Of a stretch of DNA of 64,000 bases, positions 42,909-51,318 are shown one piece after another. The notes under the pieces are model-generated. The model had not been told where the DNA came from. It saw only the letters and a program-made list of their open reading frames with translations, and did no database searches. Both the position numbers and the translations under genes were made by a program. This DNA comes from Catenibacterium mitsuokai (GTDB taxonomy: Bacteria; Bacillota_I; Bacilli_A; Erysipelotrichales; Coprobacillaceae), in contig NZ_CP102271.1 of assembly GCF_025148785.1 (NCBI RefSeq), forward strand, positions 2,287,972-2,351,971. Reading direction: 5' to 3'. Numbering within the stretch: position 1 is the stretch's first letter; each line of letters begins with the position of its first letter.

Positions 42909-43811
42909 TTAGTAGTCCCATAAGTTCATATCTGGGTAGTTTGTTTCATATAAGAACTGTTCATTCATGACTTTAGTCAATATAGCGGCCCAGAGTATCA
43001 ATGCATAAAATGAGTTATTTAAGCACTGAACAGTACCTCCGCCATTGACCTTATCTTCATATACATAAAGTTCTTCTTTTTGTGATGGCACATAATCTAA
43101 CTCATCCAGATCATCTAATATACCATCATAAGGACGAGTACTCATTTCTTCTATCAAAGTGATCCACTTCTTATAAGCTTCTTCTGTATGATCATATGAG
43201 AAGAAACGTATTGCGGCACGTAGTTTATATATTGCAGCATAGACTGCATTGAATGTCATTTCTGTATATGGCTTTTCTGTAAGTAGCTTAGGTAGGAATA
43301 TACCTGGTTTAAATGTAAGATGAATACTAGGCTTCACATCTGTATAATCATGAGTTATTCCTACGCTTGTGCGTACATATTCTCTTGATAATTTAATTAA
43401 TGCAAGACATACACACATATTCGCATATTTCATATCATCCACTAATGGAAGTGAAAAACCTAAGTCTGCCCCATATTGTCTAGAGAAGAAAGGTTTAAAG
43501 ACAGCTTCTTCGTCATATTTATAAGTCACCGCAAAGGTATAATCCTTAAACACAATTCCATGAGTCTGAATAGAATCTCTTAATGCTTCATCATAATCCT
43601 CATAGGTATTCTCCAACATATCCTCTACGACTTCACCACTTGTCATAACAGCCTGAAAACTTAAATCCTGTAAAAGGACTGCCGCTTCTAGTCTTTTAGT
43701 AATTTCTCCCTTTGTGATACACGTCATATCACCGCTTTTTAATAAATAACGTAAACTCTGTGTAGCTGCACTTGTCTGTACAACCATTTCAAATTCTCTT
43801 TGCACGAGCAT
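42909..43811 (-). CDS. Conserved-looking protein of unknown function
   Basis: A 300-residue protein without signal or membrane segments. Features are aromatic-rich strands (FKDYTFAVTYKYDEEAVFKP), a Thr/Asp patch (GITHDYTDVKPSIHLTF) and a C-terminal helix (SFYALILWAAILTKVMN). No family is recognized with confidence. A start at MVVQ eight codons later is possible. It lies between terminators and appears monocistronic. Confidence 0.65.
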   Translation of the reverse strand: MLVQREFEMVVQTSAATQSLRYLLKSGDMTCITKGEITKRLEAAVLLQDLSFQAVMTSGEVVEDMLENTYEDYDEALRDSIQTHGIVFKDYTFAVTYKYDEEAVFKPFFSRQYGADLGFSLPLVDDMKYANMCVCLALIKLSREYVRTSVGITHDYTDVKPSIHLTFKPGIFLPKLLTEKPYTEMTFNAVYAAIYKLRAAIRFFSYDHTEEAYKKWITLIEEMSTRPYDGILDDLDELDYVPSQKEELYVYEDKVNGGGTVQCLNNSFYALILWAAILTKVMNEQFLYETNYPDMNLWDY

Positions 43812-43826
43812 TCCTCCTTTCTATAC

Positions 43827-43852
43827 AAAAAAAGCAGATTCATCATCTGCTT
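43827..43852 (-). terminator. Terminator of the degV gene
   Basis: On the minus strand AGCAGAT-GATGA-ATCTGCT followed by TTTTTT. Confidence 0.85.
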
Positions 43853-43853
43853 C

Positions 43854-44714
43854 CTATTCTGCGAGATTTTTGATGAATTGGATTCCTACACCACCAATTC
43901 CCATATGAGCACCTACAACACTTGGTAACTCTCTCATGGTAACTTGACATGGACCTAATTGTTCTTCAAGATAGTCTCTTACACGCTGAGCTTCTTCAGG
44001 TGCAAGAACATCTTCAACCGCAAATGTATAATCTTTCGCATTTGCACCTCTTTCAACAACACGATCAGCAAGCATCTTACATGCCTTACGTGTTGTTCTT
44101 ACTTTGCCTAAAGTATCAATCTTACCACCTAATTCACTATTCAATTCCATAACTGGAACAAGCTTCAACATATTGCCAAGCATTGCGACTGCAGGCGTAA
44201 TACGCCCACCCTTTTTAAGGTGATTCAAGTTTGGTGTAAAAATAATTGTACCTGAATGCTTAACCATATCTTCAAGCTTTTCTTTAATTTCAGAAACAGA
44301 CTGACCCTTTTCTATGAGATTTCGTGCTGCTTCAATAAGCTTTTTTTGAACATGTGCTGTTCCTTGAGAATCGATTAAAGTAATAGGCATTTCTACTGTA
44401 TTAGCTGCAACCTGCATACCATTTAATGTAGATGATAAACCAGTTGCGATAGGAATCCCAATTAACTCATCATAACCGTCGCTTTTCGCATCTTCCATAG
44501 CCTTCATTAAAGAACCAGTCGAAGGCTGAGATGTTGTATACATATCATCTGTTTCCTTCATCTGATTAAATACATCAAGACTTGTGATTTCTAATTGATC
44601 TAAATATGTCTGACTACCATGACCAATACATAATGGTGCAATATAAATACCTTCATGCTCTCCATTGATATCAATCTGACAGCCACTGTCTGCAATAATC
44701 GCTATTTTACTCAT
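43854..44714 (-). CDS. DegV-family fatty-acid-binding protein
   Basis: A 286-residue DegV protein. The N-terminal motif IAIIADSGCQID (4-15), the TSQPS motif (TTSQPSTGSLMKA, about 60-72), IPIATGLSSTLNGMQ and the C-terminal RELPSVVGAHMGIGGVGIQF are diagnostic. DegV/FakB proteins carry a fatty acid for phosphorylation by FakA in membrane lipid synthesis. ATG at 44714 is preferred over GTG at 44723 because of GGGG spacing. Its own promoter is shared in the divergent region with the IMPACT gene. Confidence 0.93.
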   Translation of the reverse strand: MSKIAIIADSGCQIDINGEHEGIYIAPLCIGHGSQTYLDQLEITSLDVFNQMKETDDMYTTSQPSTGSLMKAMEDAKSDGYDELIGIPIATGLSSTLNGMQVAANTVEMPITLIDSQGTAHVQKKLIEAARNLIEKGQSVSEIKEKLEDMVKHSGTIIFTPNLNHLKKGGRITPAVAMLGNMLKLVPVMELNSELGGKIDTLGKVRTTRKACKMLADRVVERGANAKDYTFAVEDVLAPEEAQRVRDYLEEQLGPCQVTMRELPSVVGAHMGIGGVGIQFIKNLAE

Positions 44715-44809
44715 TTTTAACACCCCATCAGTGATAATTCACTATGTATATTATAGTTTATTTCTTTTTATTTTACAACCAATGGGATATAATACGAACG
44801 GGTGAAACT

Positions 44810-45406
44810 ATGAGATCAATTAAAGAAACAACGACAAATACAATCATTATTAAGAAATCAGAGTTCATTACAACCCTGATTCCATGTAATGATGAAAAAG
44901 AAATCAAAGACTTAATAGAACTCTATTCTAAAGATGACGCAACACATAACTGTGTCGCTTATCGTGTCGGTCCTTTAGAAAAAGCGGATGATGATGGAGA
45001 ACCATCAGGTACTGCAGGACTTCCTATGTTGAATGTATTACAGAGACAGAAGATCGATAATGTGATTGCGATTGTGACACGTTATTTTGGTGGGATTAAG
45101 CTAGGAGCCGGAGGATTGACTCGTGCATATACAAATAGTGTTGCAGATGCTTTAAAAGAAGCAGAAATAGTCGATAAAGAACTCGTCAAGCTTTATCGTA
45201 TTAGTGTTGACTATCACTTCAGCCGTAAGGTATCTTATTTAATACAATCTAAAAATCTATTATTAATGAATACTGAGTATGATGAAGAAGTTCATTATGA
45301 TGTTTATTTAAGAGATACTTCTTTCTTAGATGAACTTAATGAACTGACTGCATCCAATATGCATTATGAGGTTATAAAGGAAGATTATATTCCAGTTGAG
45401 GTGTAA
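44810..45406 (+). CDS. IMPACT/YigZ-family protein
   Basis: A 198-residue protein. The UPF0029 core is clear: SEFITTLIPC, ATHNCVAYRVG, DDDGEPSGTAGLPML, NVIAIVTRYFGGIKLGAGGL and TRAYTNSVADAL, then a C-terminal DUF1949-like ferredoxin domain. The family acts in translation control or proteolysis-linked roles, not well defined in bacteria. The true start is ATG at 44810 after GGGTGAAACT; a longer frame from 44744 has no ribosome binding site. TATAAT at 44788-44793 is the likely -10. mntP follows by two bases. Confidence 0.9.
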   Translation: MRSIKETTTNTIIIKKSEFITTLIPCNDEKEIKDLIELYSKDDATHNCVAYRVGPLEKADDDGEPSGTAGLPMLNVLQRQKIDNVIAIVTRYFGGIKLGAGGLTRAYTNSVADALKEAEIVDKELVKLYRISVDYHFSRKVSYLIQSKNLLLMNTEYDEEVHYDVYLRDTSFLDELNELTASNMHYEVIKEDYIPVEV

Positions 45407-45408
45407 AG

Positions 45409-45963
45409 ATGTCTAGTATAGAAATATTATTAATTGGTATTGGGTTATCCATGGATGCTTTTGCGGTATCTGTATGTAAAGGATTATCTGTAAAGAAGTT
45501 ATCTATTAAGAATATATTGTTATGTGGTGTATGGTTTGGTGGATTCCAGGCATTGATGCCATTTATTGGTTATTGTCTTGGTTCTACATTGAGTGGTTTA
45601 GTGGATTCTATTGACCACTGGATTGCGTTTATCCTACTCGCATTTATTGGAATCAATATGATTAAAGAATCTTTTGAAGAAGAAAAACAGAATGATGACT
45701 TCTCTTGGAAGACAATGTTGATGCTTGCTATCGCAACTGCTATTGATGCACTTGCAGTAGGTGTTACGTTCTCTTTTGAATCAATCAATATCTTCATGGC
45801 TATTTCTATTATTGGTTTAACGACATTTATTATTGCATCTGCTGGTGTTTATATTGGTCATGTGTTTGGAAATAAATATGAACAGAAAGCACAGATCACT
45901 GGTGGTATTATTCTTATTCTCATAGGTATTAAAATTTTAATAGAAGGTTTAGGAATTATTTAG
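45409..45963 (+). CDS. mntP: Manganese efflux pump MntP
   Basis: A 184-residue six-TM protein. It has the MntP hallmarks: GLSMDAFAVSVCKGL (about 12-26) and AIATAIDALAVGVTFSF (about 107-123), two related halves each with an Asp in a helix that binds Mn. It exports excess Mn(II). It is co-transcribed with the IMPACT-family gene. No yybP-ykoY Mn riboswitch is seen ahead of the operon. Confidence 0.93.
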   Translation: MSSIEILLIGIGLSMDAFAVSVCKGLSVKKLSIKNILLCGVWFGGFQALMPFIGYCLGSTLSGLVDSIDHWIAFILLAFIGINMIKESFEEEKQNDDFSWKTMLMLAIATAIDALAVGVTFSFESINIFMAISIIGLTTFIIASAGVYIGHVFGNKYEQKAQITGGIILILIGIKILIEGLGII

Positions 45964-45987
45964 GGAATCTACGTGATTCTCTTTTTT
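45963..45987 (+). terminator. Terminator of mntP
   Basis: GGGAATC-TACGT-GATTCTC followed by TTTTTT, right at the stop codon. Confidence 0.75.
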
Positions 45988-46021
45988 AATTGACTATAAT
46001 AGTATATAAGAGGTGATTTAA

Positions 46022-46465
46022 ATGAATGAATTATCAAAATTATATCAGTTAGTATTAAACAGAGAATTAGATATTCCTAAGGGTCAGATTCTAGATATTA
46101 AGAAGATTGACCATAAACTTCTAGCATTTATGCAATGTGTATATAATACAGGAGAATTAGGACATGTTTATACATTCTGGGATAAAGATACTCAGGTTGA
46201 TCAAAACGCTCTTTTAGACACTTATATTGAAGGTATGCGCTTATTAATGAGTATTGCGTATGACTTACAGATTGATGAAATCAAGAATCATGAAGAAATG
46301 CCTGAAAAGAGTAGTTCTGTTGATTTACTCTTTAAAGTCAATCAAGATATTCTAGATTTAAGAAATGGTTATAGTCCTATTAAGTTACAGGATGCTTTGG
46401 ATGATTATTTCCATTTTGGTTTTTCTTTAGGTATCACATTTGATGATATGTTAAAAGGCTTGTAA
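46022..46465 (+). CDS. dUTPase/MazG-like all-alpha NTP pyrophosphohydrolase (putative)
   Basis: 147 residues, all alpha-helical. TGELGHVYTFWDKDT (about 43-57) followed by LLDTYIEGMRLLMSIAYDLQI (about 65-85) resembles the metal-binding helices (E..E and E/D.xxD) of dimeric dUTP diphosphatases of the dUTPase_2 group, which cleave dUTP to dUMP and PPi. The first Glu pair is only partly kept, so activity is uncertain. Ribosome binding site AAGAGGTG. Confidence 0.5.
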   Translation: MNELSKLYQLVLNRELDIPKGQILDIKKIDHKLLAFMQCVYNTGELGHVYTFWDKDTQVDQNALLDTYIEGMRLLMSIAYDLQIDEIKNHEEMPEKSSSVDLLFKVNQDILDLRNGYSPIKLQDALDDYFHFGFSLGITFDDMLKGL

Positions 46466-46546
46466 AAAAACATAATAAATACATAGAGAATACATATGAA
46501 CTACACAACTTACATGTATAGTATAGACATGAAAGAGGTGATTCTT

Positions 46547-46666
46547 ATGATTTATATTATTCTAACTATTATTGCAGTATTATTAAGTGCTTTAATCATG
46601 GGAGTTGCAAATAAGTATACAAATAAAAAAATCCATGATATTGATCATGAATTGAATATACATTGA
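46547..46666 (+). CDS. 39-residue single-TM peptide
   Basis: ATG at 46547 has an AAAGAGGTGATT ribosome binding site. The product starts MIYIILTIIAVLLSALIMG, one membrane helix, and then has a polar tail NKKIHDIDHELNIH. Its size and strong ribosome binding site make it a credible small membrane protein. No family is known. Confidence 0.55.
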   Translation: MIYIILTIIAVLLSALIMGVANKYTNKKIHDIDHELNIH

Positions 46667-46679
46667 GACTCCCCCCATG

Positions 46680-46720
46680 AATGAAAAGAAGGCAGCTATC
46701 ATGGCTGTCTTCTTTTCATT
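46680..46720. terminator. Hairpin between convergent genes that overlaps coding sequence
   Basis: AATGAAAAGAAGGCAGC and GGCTGTCTTCTTTTCATT form a stem of about 17 base pairs with one or two mismatches. It can end the plus-strand small gene. On the minus strand it encodes the last residues (MKRRQP) of the FUSC-HAD protein. Confidence 0.65.
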
Positions 46721-47952
46721 TGAATTCCTTCATATTCGTTATGAATACTTTTTACTATACTATTGAAATCATTGTCCGGTACTATGACATCACATATTGA
46801 ATCAGATGAACCATAGACAAGACTTTCTTTAATATCTAACTTTTCCTTTAATCTTTCCAGCATGTTTTGAGGTGTCGCTTCATAAGACAATATCTTAAGT
46901 AAGCACATGCCTTCAAAATAATCTTCTTCTACAAAATAACGCAATTGTTTATGTAATCCTAAATCTATCAGGTCATCTATAATATCATAGATAATCTCTT
47001 TTGTATTAAGAACACTGATATAAAGAGGTTGATATGAGTGTGTAGGCATACCAAAGATGTAATTACGATAAGGGGATTGACGCATCATATCATAATAGTC
47101 CATTTGTTCGGACTGGTCGAAACTATTATAATATGTCAATAATACATCGTCTTTGAGAACGTGATAGAAGTAATTAAGATGTTTATCATCTAATAATCGA
47201 GTGATCTTTGAACCTAATGTTTGTGGTAAGGAATAGGTACATAATAGTTCGTTTTTTGGTACGTCATACAATATTGCGCCATCTAATGCGATCACTGGTA
47301 GATGTAGTTTAAGATGTTCAATTTCTGCCTGCATGGATGCAGGTGTTCTTTTTGTGATGATAGTAAACAAGGCACCATCATCTACAAGTTTATTCAATTG
47401 AGTCTTATTGAAGTTATTTAACTGCTGGTGTGCTGTCTGTTCCATATCATCAAGTTCAGCTACAAAGAGAACATCATTTCTTCTTTTAACTGGTAAGTGT
47501 AATGTACAGACAAGATAACCTACCCCTACACCAATACATGTATCTAAGACACGATAGAATAAAAATGCATAAGGTGAAATACCAGCATGAGGAATTACTG
47601 CAACACTTAGATAAGCCACACAGGCCATAAATGCCATATGTTGTACTTTAAATAAGACTGTTAAGTAAATAGTCAACATAATAAATAATGCATTGAGTAA
47701 ATCCCATGCGAGATCAATATGGATGAAAGGCTGTAAAAACATGACAATAGCTCCAGTAATAGCCCCTATAAGTGTACCGAGGGCTCTTACAAGTGCCTGG
47801 TTTTTTTCATTCTCTTTATCTGGCTGAATACAGATAATTGTGGTTATAAGGACATAGAAAGGTGATCTCTGTACACCAAAGAGAGTGAATAATACCATGA
47901 TGATGAAGACGGCAATACTTGTTTTAATAATACGTAATCCGATTCTAGGCAT
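46699..47952 (-). CDS. FUSC/aromatic acid exporter-like membrane domain fused to a HAD-like domain
   Basis: A 417-residue fusion. Residues 1 to about 150 have six membrane helices of the FUSC/ArAE type (LRIIKTSIAVFIIMVLFTLF, LVRALGTLIGAITGAIVMFL). From about 165 the pattern is that of a Cof-type HAD phosphatase: DDGALFTIITKRTPASMQ and LPVIALDGAILYD, ending YGSSDSICDVIVPDND. The HAD nucleophile motif DxDGT is replaced by ELDDMEQT, so the domain is probably a non-catalytic sensor. It is co-transcribed with the upstream unknown gene (two-base gap). Confidence 0.75.
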   Translation of the reverse strand: MPRIGLRIIKTSIAVFIIMVLFTLFGVQRSPFYVLITTIICIQPDKENEKNQALVRALGTLIGAITGAIVMFLQPFIHIDLAWDLLNALFIMLTIYLTVLFKVQHMAFMACVAYLSVAVIPHAGISPYAFLFYRVLDTCIGVGVGYLVCTLHLPVKRRNDVLFVAELDDMEQTAHQQLNNFNKTQLNKLVDDGALFTIITKRTPASMQAEIEHLKLHLPVIALDGAILYDVPKNELLCTYSLPQTLGSKITRLLDDKHLNYFYHVLKDDVLLTYYNSFDQSEQMDYYDMMRQSPYRNYIFGMPTHSYQPLYISVLNTKEIIYDIIDDLIDLGLHKQLRYFVEEDYFEGMCLLKILSYEATPQNMLERLKEKLDIKESLVYGSSDSICDVIVPDNDFNSIVKSIHNEYEGIQMKRRQP

Positions 47953-47954
47953 AA

Positions 47955-48746
47955 TTACAACTCCAAACTATCATTACCGGCTTCAGCCATCATTTTTTCT
48001 CTACAAGATAGAACTAATCCATCAATGATTTCCATATTTTCAACCATCTGTCTTCTAAACAAATGAGTAGGAAGTAATATTGCGATTTCATCATAGTCTT
48101 TATCATTCTTCTCTCCTGTTTCCTGTCCATAATAGACACGAGCAAGAGGTGCTTCTTTTTGAATACTGAAGAATGTATCCCAGATGATTGCATAAACCTG
48201 CGCAGCTGTTAGATGAAGCTTCTTAGTATCAGGAAGTGCATAAAGAAGTAAGATGCCTCTGACTGCATCTGTCTTTCTTTGGTCTACTGATCCATCATGC
48301 TTATAATAACGTTCTATATCATAGCCATCAGCCAGATAAACAAGGGAACGGGGAACAGGCTGATGTTGTGAGAGGATATTTTTAAAACGTCTCATTGTAT
48401 GGTGTGAGACATCCTTCCCCTCTAACAGATCTCCAGAAGGTGATGTAAGTAATACTGGATTTTCTCCTGCTTTACCATGAAATGTTTGAGGAACCAAATA
48501 AGCATCACGTAATAAATCAAACATAGATTTACCACATATAGCGAGTAGTAATGCACTGATATCCTGATTTGAATAACTATCTAGAACGACTTTTGAAAAG
48601 GTCTCATTGTTTAATTCTTCTGATCCCTGAAAGTCTTCTAGACTTGAATTGAATGTTTCTCTCAGTCTTGCACAAGCTTCTTTACTTGCGAGTATTTTGT
48701 GAAATATGTTCTCTACTTCTTGAACACGTGGAAATAATGGTGTCAT
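47955..48746 (-). CDS. Cytoplasmic protein of unknown function
   Basis: About 263 residues. No membrane segment or recognized family; visible features are a Ser/Asn-rich helix, NPVLLTSPSGDLLEGKDVSH and a C-terminal helix. ATG at 48746 has GGAGG at ideal spacing; an ATG five codons upstream overlaps that ribosome binding site. It is the first gene of the pair with the FUSC-HAD fusion and may feed or regulate it. Confidence 0.65.
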   Translation of the reverse strand: MTPLFPRVQEVENIFHKILASKEACARLRETFNSSLEDFQGSEELNNETFSKVVLDSYSNQDISALLLAICGKSMFDLLRDAYLVPQTFHGKAGENPVLLTSPSGDLLEGKDVSHHTMRRFKNILSQHQPVPRSLVYLADGYDIERYYKHDGSVDQRKTDAVRGILLLYALPDTKKLHLTAAQVYAIIWDTFFSIQKEAPLARVYYGQETGEKNDKDYDEIAILLPTHLFRRQMVENMEIIDGLVLSCREKMMAEAGNDSLEL

Positions 48747-48836
48747 AGTTTTAACCTCCATCCACTTGTGATTATAGACTTTCTATATCATATGTAAAAT
48801 GTATCTTTTAGATGTTGATGATATGTTTATTACATA

Positions 48837-48865
48837 ATAAAAAGTGATCCGTAATTGAATCACTT
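48837..48865 (-). terminator. Terminator of the metF-metH-B12 uptake operon
   Basis: On the minus strand AAGTGAT pairs with ATCACTT, followed by TTTTA. It begins within the stop codon of the ECF gene. Confidence 0.75.
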
Positions 48866-49405
48866 GTAATAGTCTTTCGTATATTGAGACATTTCTTTTT
48901 TAAATAAACGCATAAGTATAGGTGCACAAAGTAAGTAAAAAACAAAATTACCTACTGCATGGAATGTATCAAATAAGAGCCCCTGGGCATAATAGATACC
49001 AAACCAGACAGGACCACCTATAATTAATTGTTCGAGTGAGACGATAAATCCAAAGACATAACCCATTAAAAAGGCATAGAGAGCCATAAGAAGTAATGGG
49101 GGTTCTTTGTTGATCTTCTTATAGAAGTCACTGATACGTTGAGTGAATAAACAGATGACTACCCATGAGAGAATCTGAAAGATTGTCCATGTTCCCATAC
49201 CTAGAATCATATTGGATGCAATAGTTGTTACTACTGTGAGTTTAATTCCAAATGATAATCCAAATAAGAGAACAGATATAATAATGATAGATGTAACAGG
49301 TTTAAAGTTAGGTAAGGCCTGCATTGCGACTCTAGAGGCAATATTCACTGCGGCAAGAATACCTATCAAACAGATTTCTCTTGTCTTATTACTGGGCGTT
49401 GACAT
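48860..49405 (-). CDS. ECF-type vitamin transporter, substrate-binding S component (probably cobalamin)
   Basis: 181 residues with about six membrane helices. The N-terminal Ala-rich first helix (ICLIGILAAVNIASRVAMQAL) followed by PNFKPVTSIIIISVLLFG and the GMGTWTIFQILSW loop resembles ECF S components, which bind a vitamin and dock on a shared EcfAAT module. That module is not in the window. The operon partners MetH and transcobalamin-like surface proteins point to vitamin B12, as for the CbrT group; the substrate is an inference. The start overlaps the DUF4430 gene by 17 bases. Confidence 0.8.
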   Translation of the reverse strand: MSTPSNKTREICLIGILAAVNIASRVAMQALPNFKPVTSIIIISVLLFGLSFGIKLTVVTTIASNMILGMGTWTIFQILSWVVICLFTQRISDFYKKINKEPPLLLMALYAFLMGYVFGFIVSLEQLIIGGPVWFGIYYAQGLLFDTFHAVGNFVFYLLCAPILMRLFKKEMSQYTKDYYK

Positions 49406-50168
49406 AATACCAGATGACTGTGTCTCCTGCTTTCACTTTATAGGCACCTGCCCCAATATTAGGTGGTGTGCCATTCACTTTATACATCCATCCAGAACTT
49501 GGTCCATGATCAAATTCCTTTAATCCATCTATACCTGATACATAAACAGTAGACCCAAACCCTTTTGTAGAGATACTCTTACCATTCTGTTTCGCAAGTT
49601 CTCTTAAGACACTATAAGCTGTAGAAGAACTATTCACTTCTATATTTCCCTGCATCATTGTCGTATTAATGCCAATGACTTTAATAGAAACTGTCTGTTT
49701 TACAGGTGTGTCCTGCTTAGGTGTTTCTACATGCTGAGGCGCAGATGTTTCATGTTTACTAGAAGAAGTGTTTGTTTCTGTCTTCTTTGTCTTATGTTTA
49801 GTAGAAAAAGATTTTGTTTCTGTCTTTTTTGTATCTTGTTTCTTAGTCTCTTGTTTACTAGAAGCGGATTTTGTCTCTGTTTTCTTTGTTTCCTGCTTCT
49901 TAGTCTCTTGTTTACTAGAAGAATCAGATGATTTTGTATCAGTCTTCTTTGATTCTTCTTGTGACTCTATTTGTTTTGTCTCTTCTTGTTTTGTTTCTTC
50001 TTTTTTAGAAGTATCTTTCTTCTTTGTGGCGCTCTTTACTTCATTACTAATAGTAGGTTGAGACTGGAATTGTCCAGTTACACCACGATAAGCTGTAAAG
50101 CCAAATATAAAGAGAAAAGCGATTGCGACAAAGGCAATCGCTAATTTTTTAGTCGTGAATTTCTTCAT
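49389..50168 (-). CDS. Membrane-anchored DUF4430 protein (transcobalamin C-domain-like)
   Basis: 259 residues: an N-terminal signal anchor (about 8-30), a long Lys/Thr/Glu/Ser repeat linker (about 45-160; repeats of ETKKQETKKTETKS type) and a C-terminal DUF4430 domain with SSGWMYKVNGTPPNIGAGAY and KAGDTVIWYYV. In human intrinsic factor and transcobalamin this fold is the C-terminal half that closes over cobalamin. Here it is separate, outside the membrane, with its partner alpha-toroid protein encoded next to it (one-base overlap). It likely helps capture B12. Confidence 0.85.
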   Translation of the reverse strand: MKKFTTKKLAIAFVAIAFLFIFGFTAYRGVTGQFQSQPTISNEVKSATKKKDTSKKEETKQEETKQIESQEESKKTDTKSSDSSSKQETKKQETKKTETKSASSKQETKKQDTKKTETKSFSTKHKTKKTETNTSSSKHETSAPQHVETPKQDTPVKQTVSIKVIGINTTMMQGNIEVNSSSTAYSVLRELAKQNGKSISTKGFGSTVYVSGIDGLKEFDHGPSSGWMYKVNGTPPNIGAGAYKVKAGDTVIWYYVNAQ

Positions 50169-51316
50169 TACTTCTTCTTACTTTTTATAGTTAATACAAT
50201 CACACCAATTGCCGCAATTGCAGCCACTACATAAGCCATCGCATTTGTATTGTCACCTGTGTTGACTTTCTTTACTGTTTCTTTCTTTGGTTCTGTTGTA
50301 GTTGTTGTTTCTGGCTTTACAGCTGGTTTAGTTGTACTAGGTGTTGTTTCTGGCTTTACAGCTGGTTTAGTTGTAGTAGTACCAGGTTTAGTCTCAGGTT
50401 TTTCTGGTGTAGTACTATTTGAGATAGTCTTTGTATAATCTTTTCTTGCCTTTAATACAAAGCTTCCGTTATTGATGACACCAAGTGCTCTTGCTCCTTC
50501 TACTGATGCATAAGCGTTTGGTTCAAGCTGGTATGTGTTATAGTTTAATGCATTGAATGTACCATCTTCATTCTGATAAGAAAGAAGATAGTTATATGCC
50601 TGATCATCTAATTTATAACCAGCCGCATGTAATCCTTCTAATACACAAGACTGTGTATCTGCATTACCGCCCCATCCAATATCATAAGAGCCATCTTTAC
50701 TATTTAACTTAGACTGTACAAAAGTATATGCTTTTGAGATAGCTGCATCATAAGTAGAACGTCCTGCAACACTTAATGCTTCCATAGCCCATCCAGTTGT
50801 ATCTAGATCCGCATTTGGACCCTGGTATTCATACCAATATGCACCATTGTCCATGGCCATAGTTGAAAGCTTATCTGCAACAGTTTTTGTTTTATCTGAA
50901 TTCACTGTTTCTAAAGCCATTAATGTCCAAATAGTAGCTCCACATCCACCATTTTTATCATCTGTAAGAGTACCATCAGCCTGTACTCTGTTTTCTAAGA
51001 TTTCTACTAAGTTAGTCTTATTGAAATCTGCAGGGTTATCCCCTAATAAAGAAATCGCAATAATAGATTTAGCTAAATCGCCATAAGAGGCAGTTGTATA
51101 ATCTACATCCTTAAAGTTTTCTAATAAAGAATCAGCTTTACCATCTGCTTCAAATCCTGCTGCTTCATACGCAATAACTGCATCAGGACTATCTAAAGTA
51201 ATTGTCTTTAAATAGTTCTGTGATTTGATTAACGCATCATCACTCGCAAAAGCGGCTGAGAATGATAACGCAAAAGTTAATGCGATTGAAGTTATAACTG
51301 TCAATATTCTTCTCAT
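50168..51316 (-). CDS. Cell-surface alpha-alpha toroid protein (transcobalamin N-domain-like)
   Basis: 382 residues with a signal peptide (1-24, ends AFA-SD), an alpha/alpha-toroid domain (about 28-280: SQNYLKTITLDSPDAVIAYE, DLDTTGWAMEALSVAGR, DTQSCVLEGLHAAGYKLDD), a Pro/Thr/Lys-rich wall-spanning linker and a C-terminal KVNTGDN segment, membrane helix and KSKKK tail. The tail resembles an LPxTG-type sorting signal with a degenerate motif. The toroid fold with DxxGxxMxAL repeats is shared with the alpha6 barrel of intrinsic factor. Operon with metH and an S component supports a B12-binding role. Confidence 0.8.
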   Translation of the reverse strand: MRRILTVITSIALTFALSFSAAFASDDALIKSQNYLKTITLDSPDAVIAYEAAGFEADGKADSLLENFKDVDYTTASYGDLAKSIIAISLLGDNPADFNKTNLVEILENRVQADGTLTDDKNGGCGATIWTLMALETVNSDKTKTVADKLSTMAMDNGAYWYEYQGPNADLDTTGWAMEALSVAGRSTYDAAISKAYTFVQSKLNSKDGSYDIGWGGNADTQSCVLEGLHAAGYKLDDQAYNYLLSYQNEDGTFNALNYNTYQLEPNAYASVEGARALGVINNGSFVLKARKDYTKTISNSTTPEKPETKPGTTTTKPAVKPETTPSTTKPAVKPETTTTTEPKKETVKKVNTGDNTNAMAYVVAAIAAIGVIVLTIKSKKK

Positions 51317-51318
51317 TT

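Noticed and set aside
44744-44809. Longer N-terminus for the IMPACT-family protein (start at 44744).
   Set aside because: The extra 22 residues are hydrophobic and unlike the family, have no ribosome binding site and overlap the likely promoter.
49755-49935. Repeated TCTGTTTTCTTTGTTTCTTG-like units considered as a CRISPR or tandem repeat array.
   Set aside because: They are in-frame coding repeats of the Lys/Thr linker, with no spacer pattern.
49731-50061. Plus-strand open frames rich in Phe, Cys and Leu opposite the DUF4430 gene.
   Set aside because: They are the mirror of the Lys/Thr/Glu repeat linker and have no ribosome binding sites or family features.
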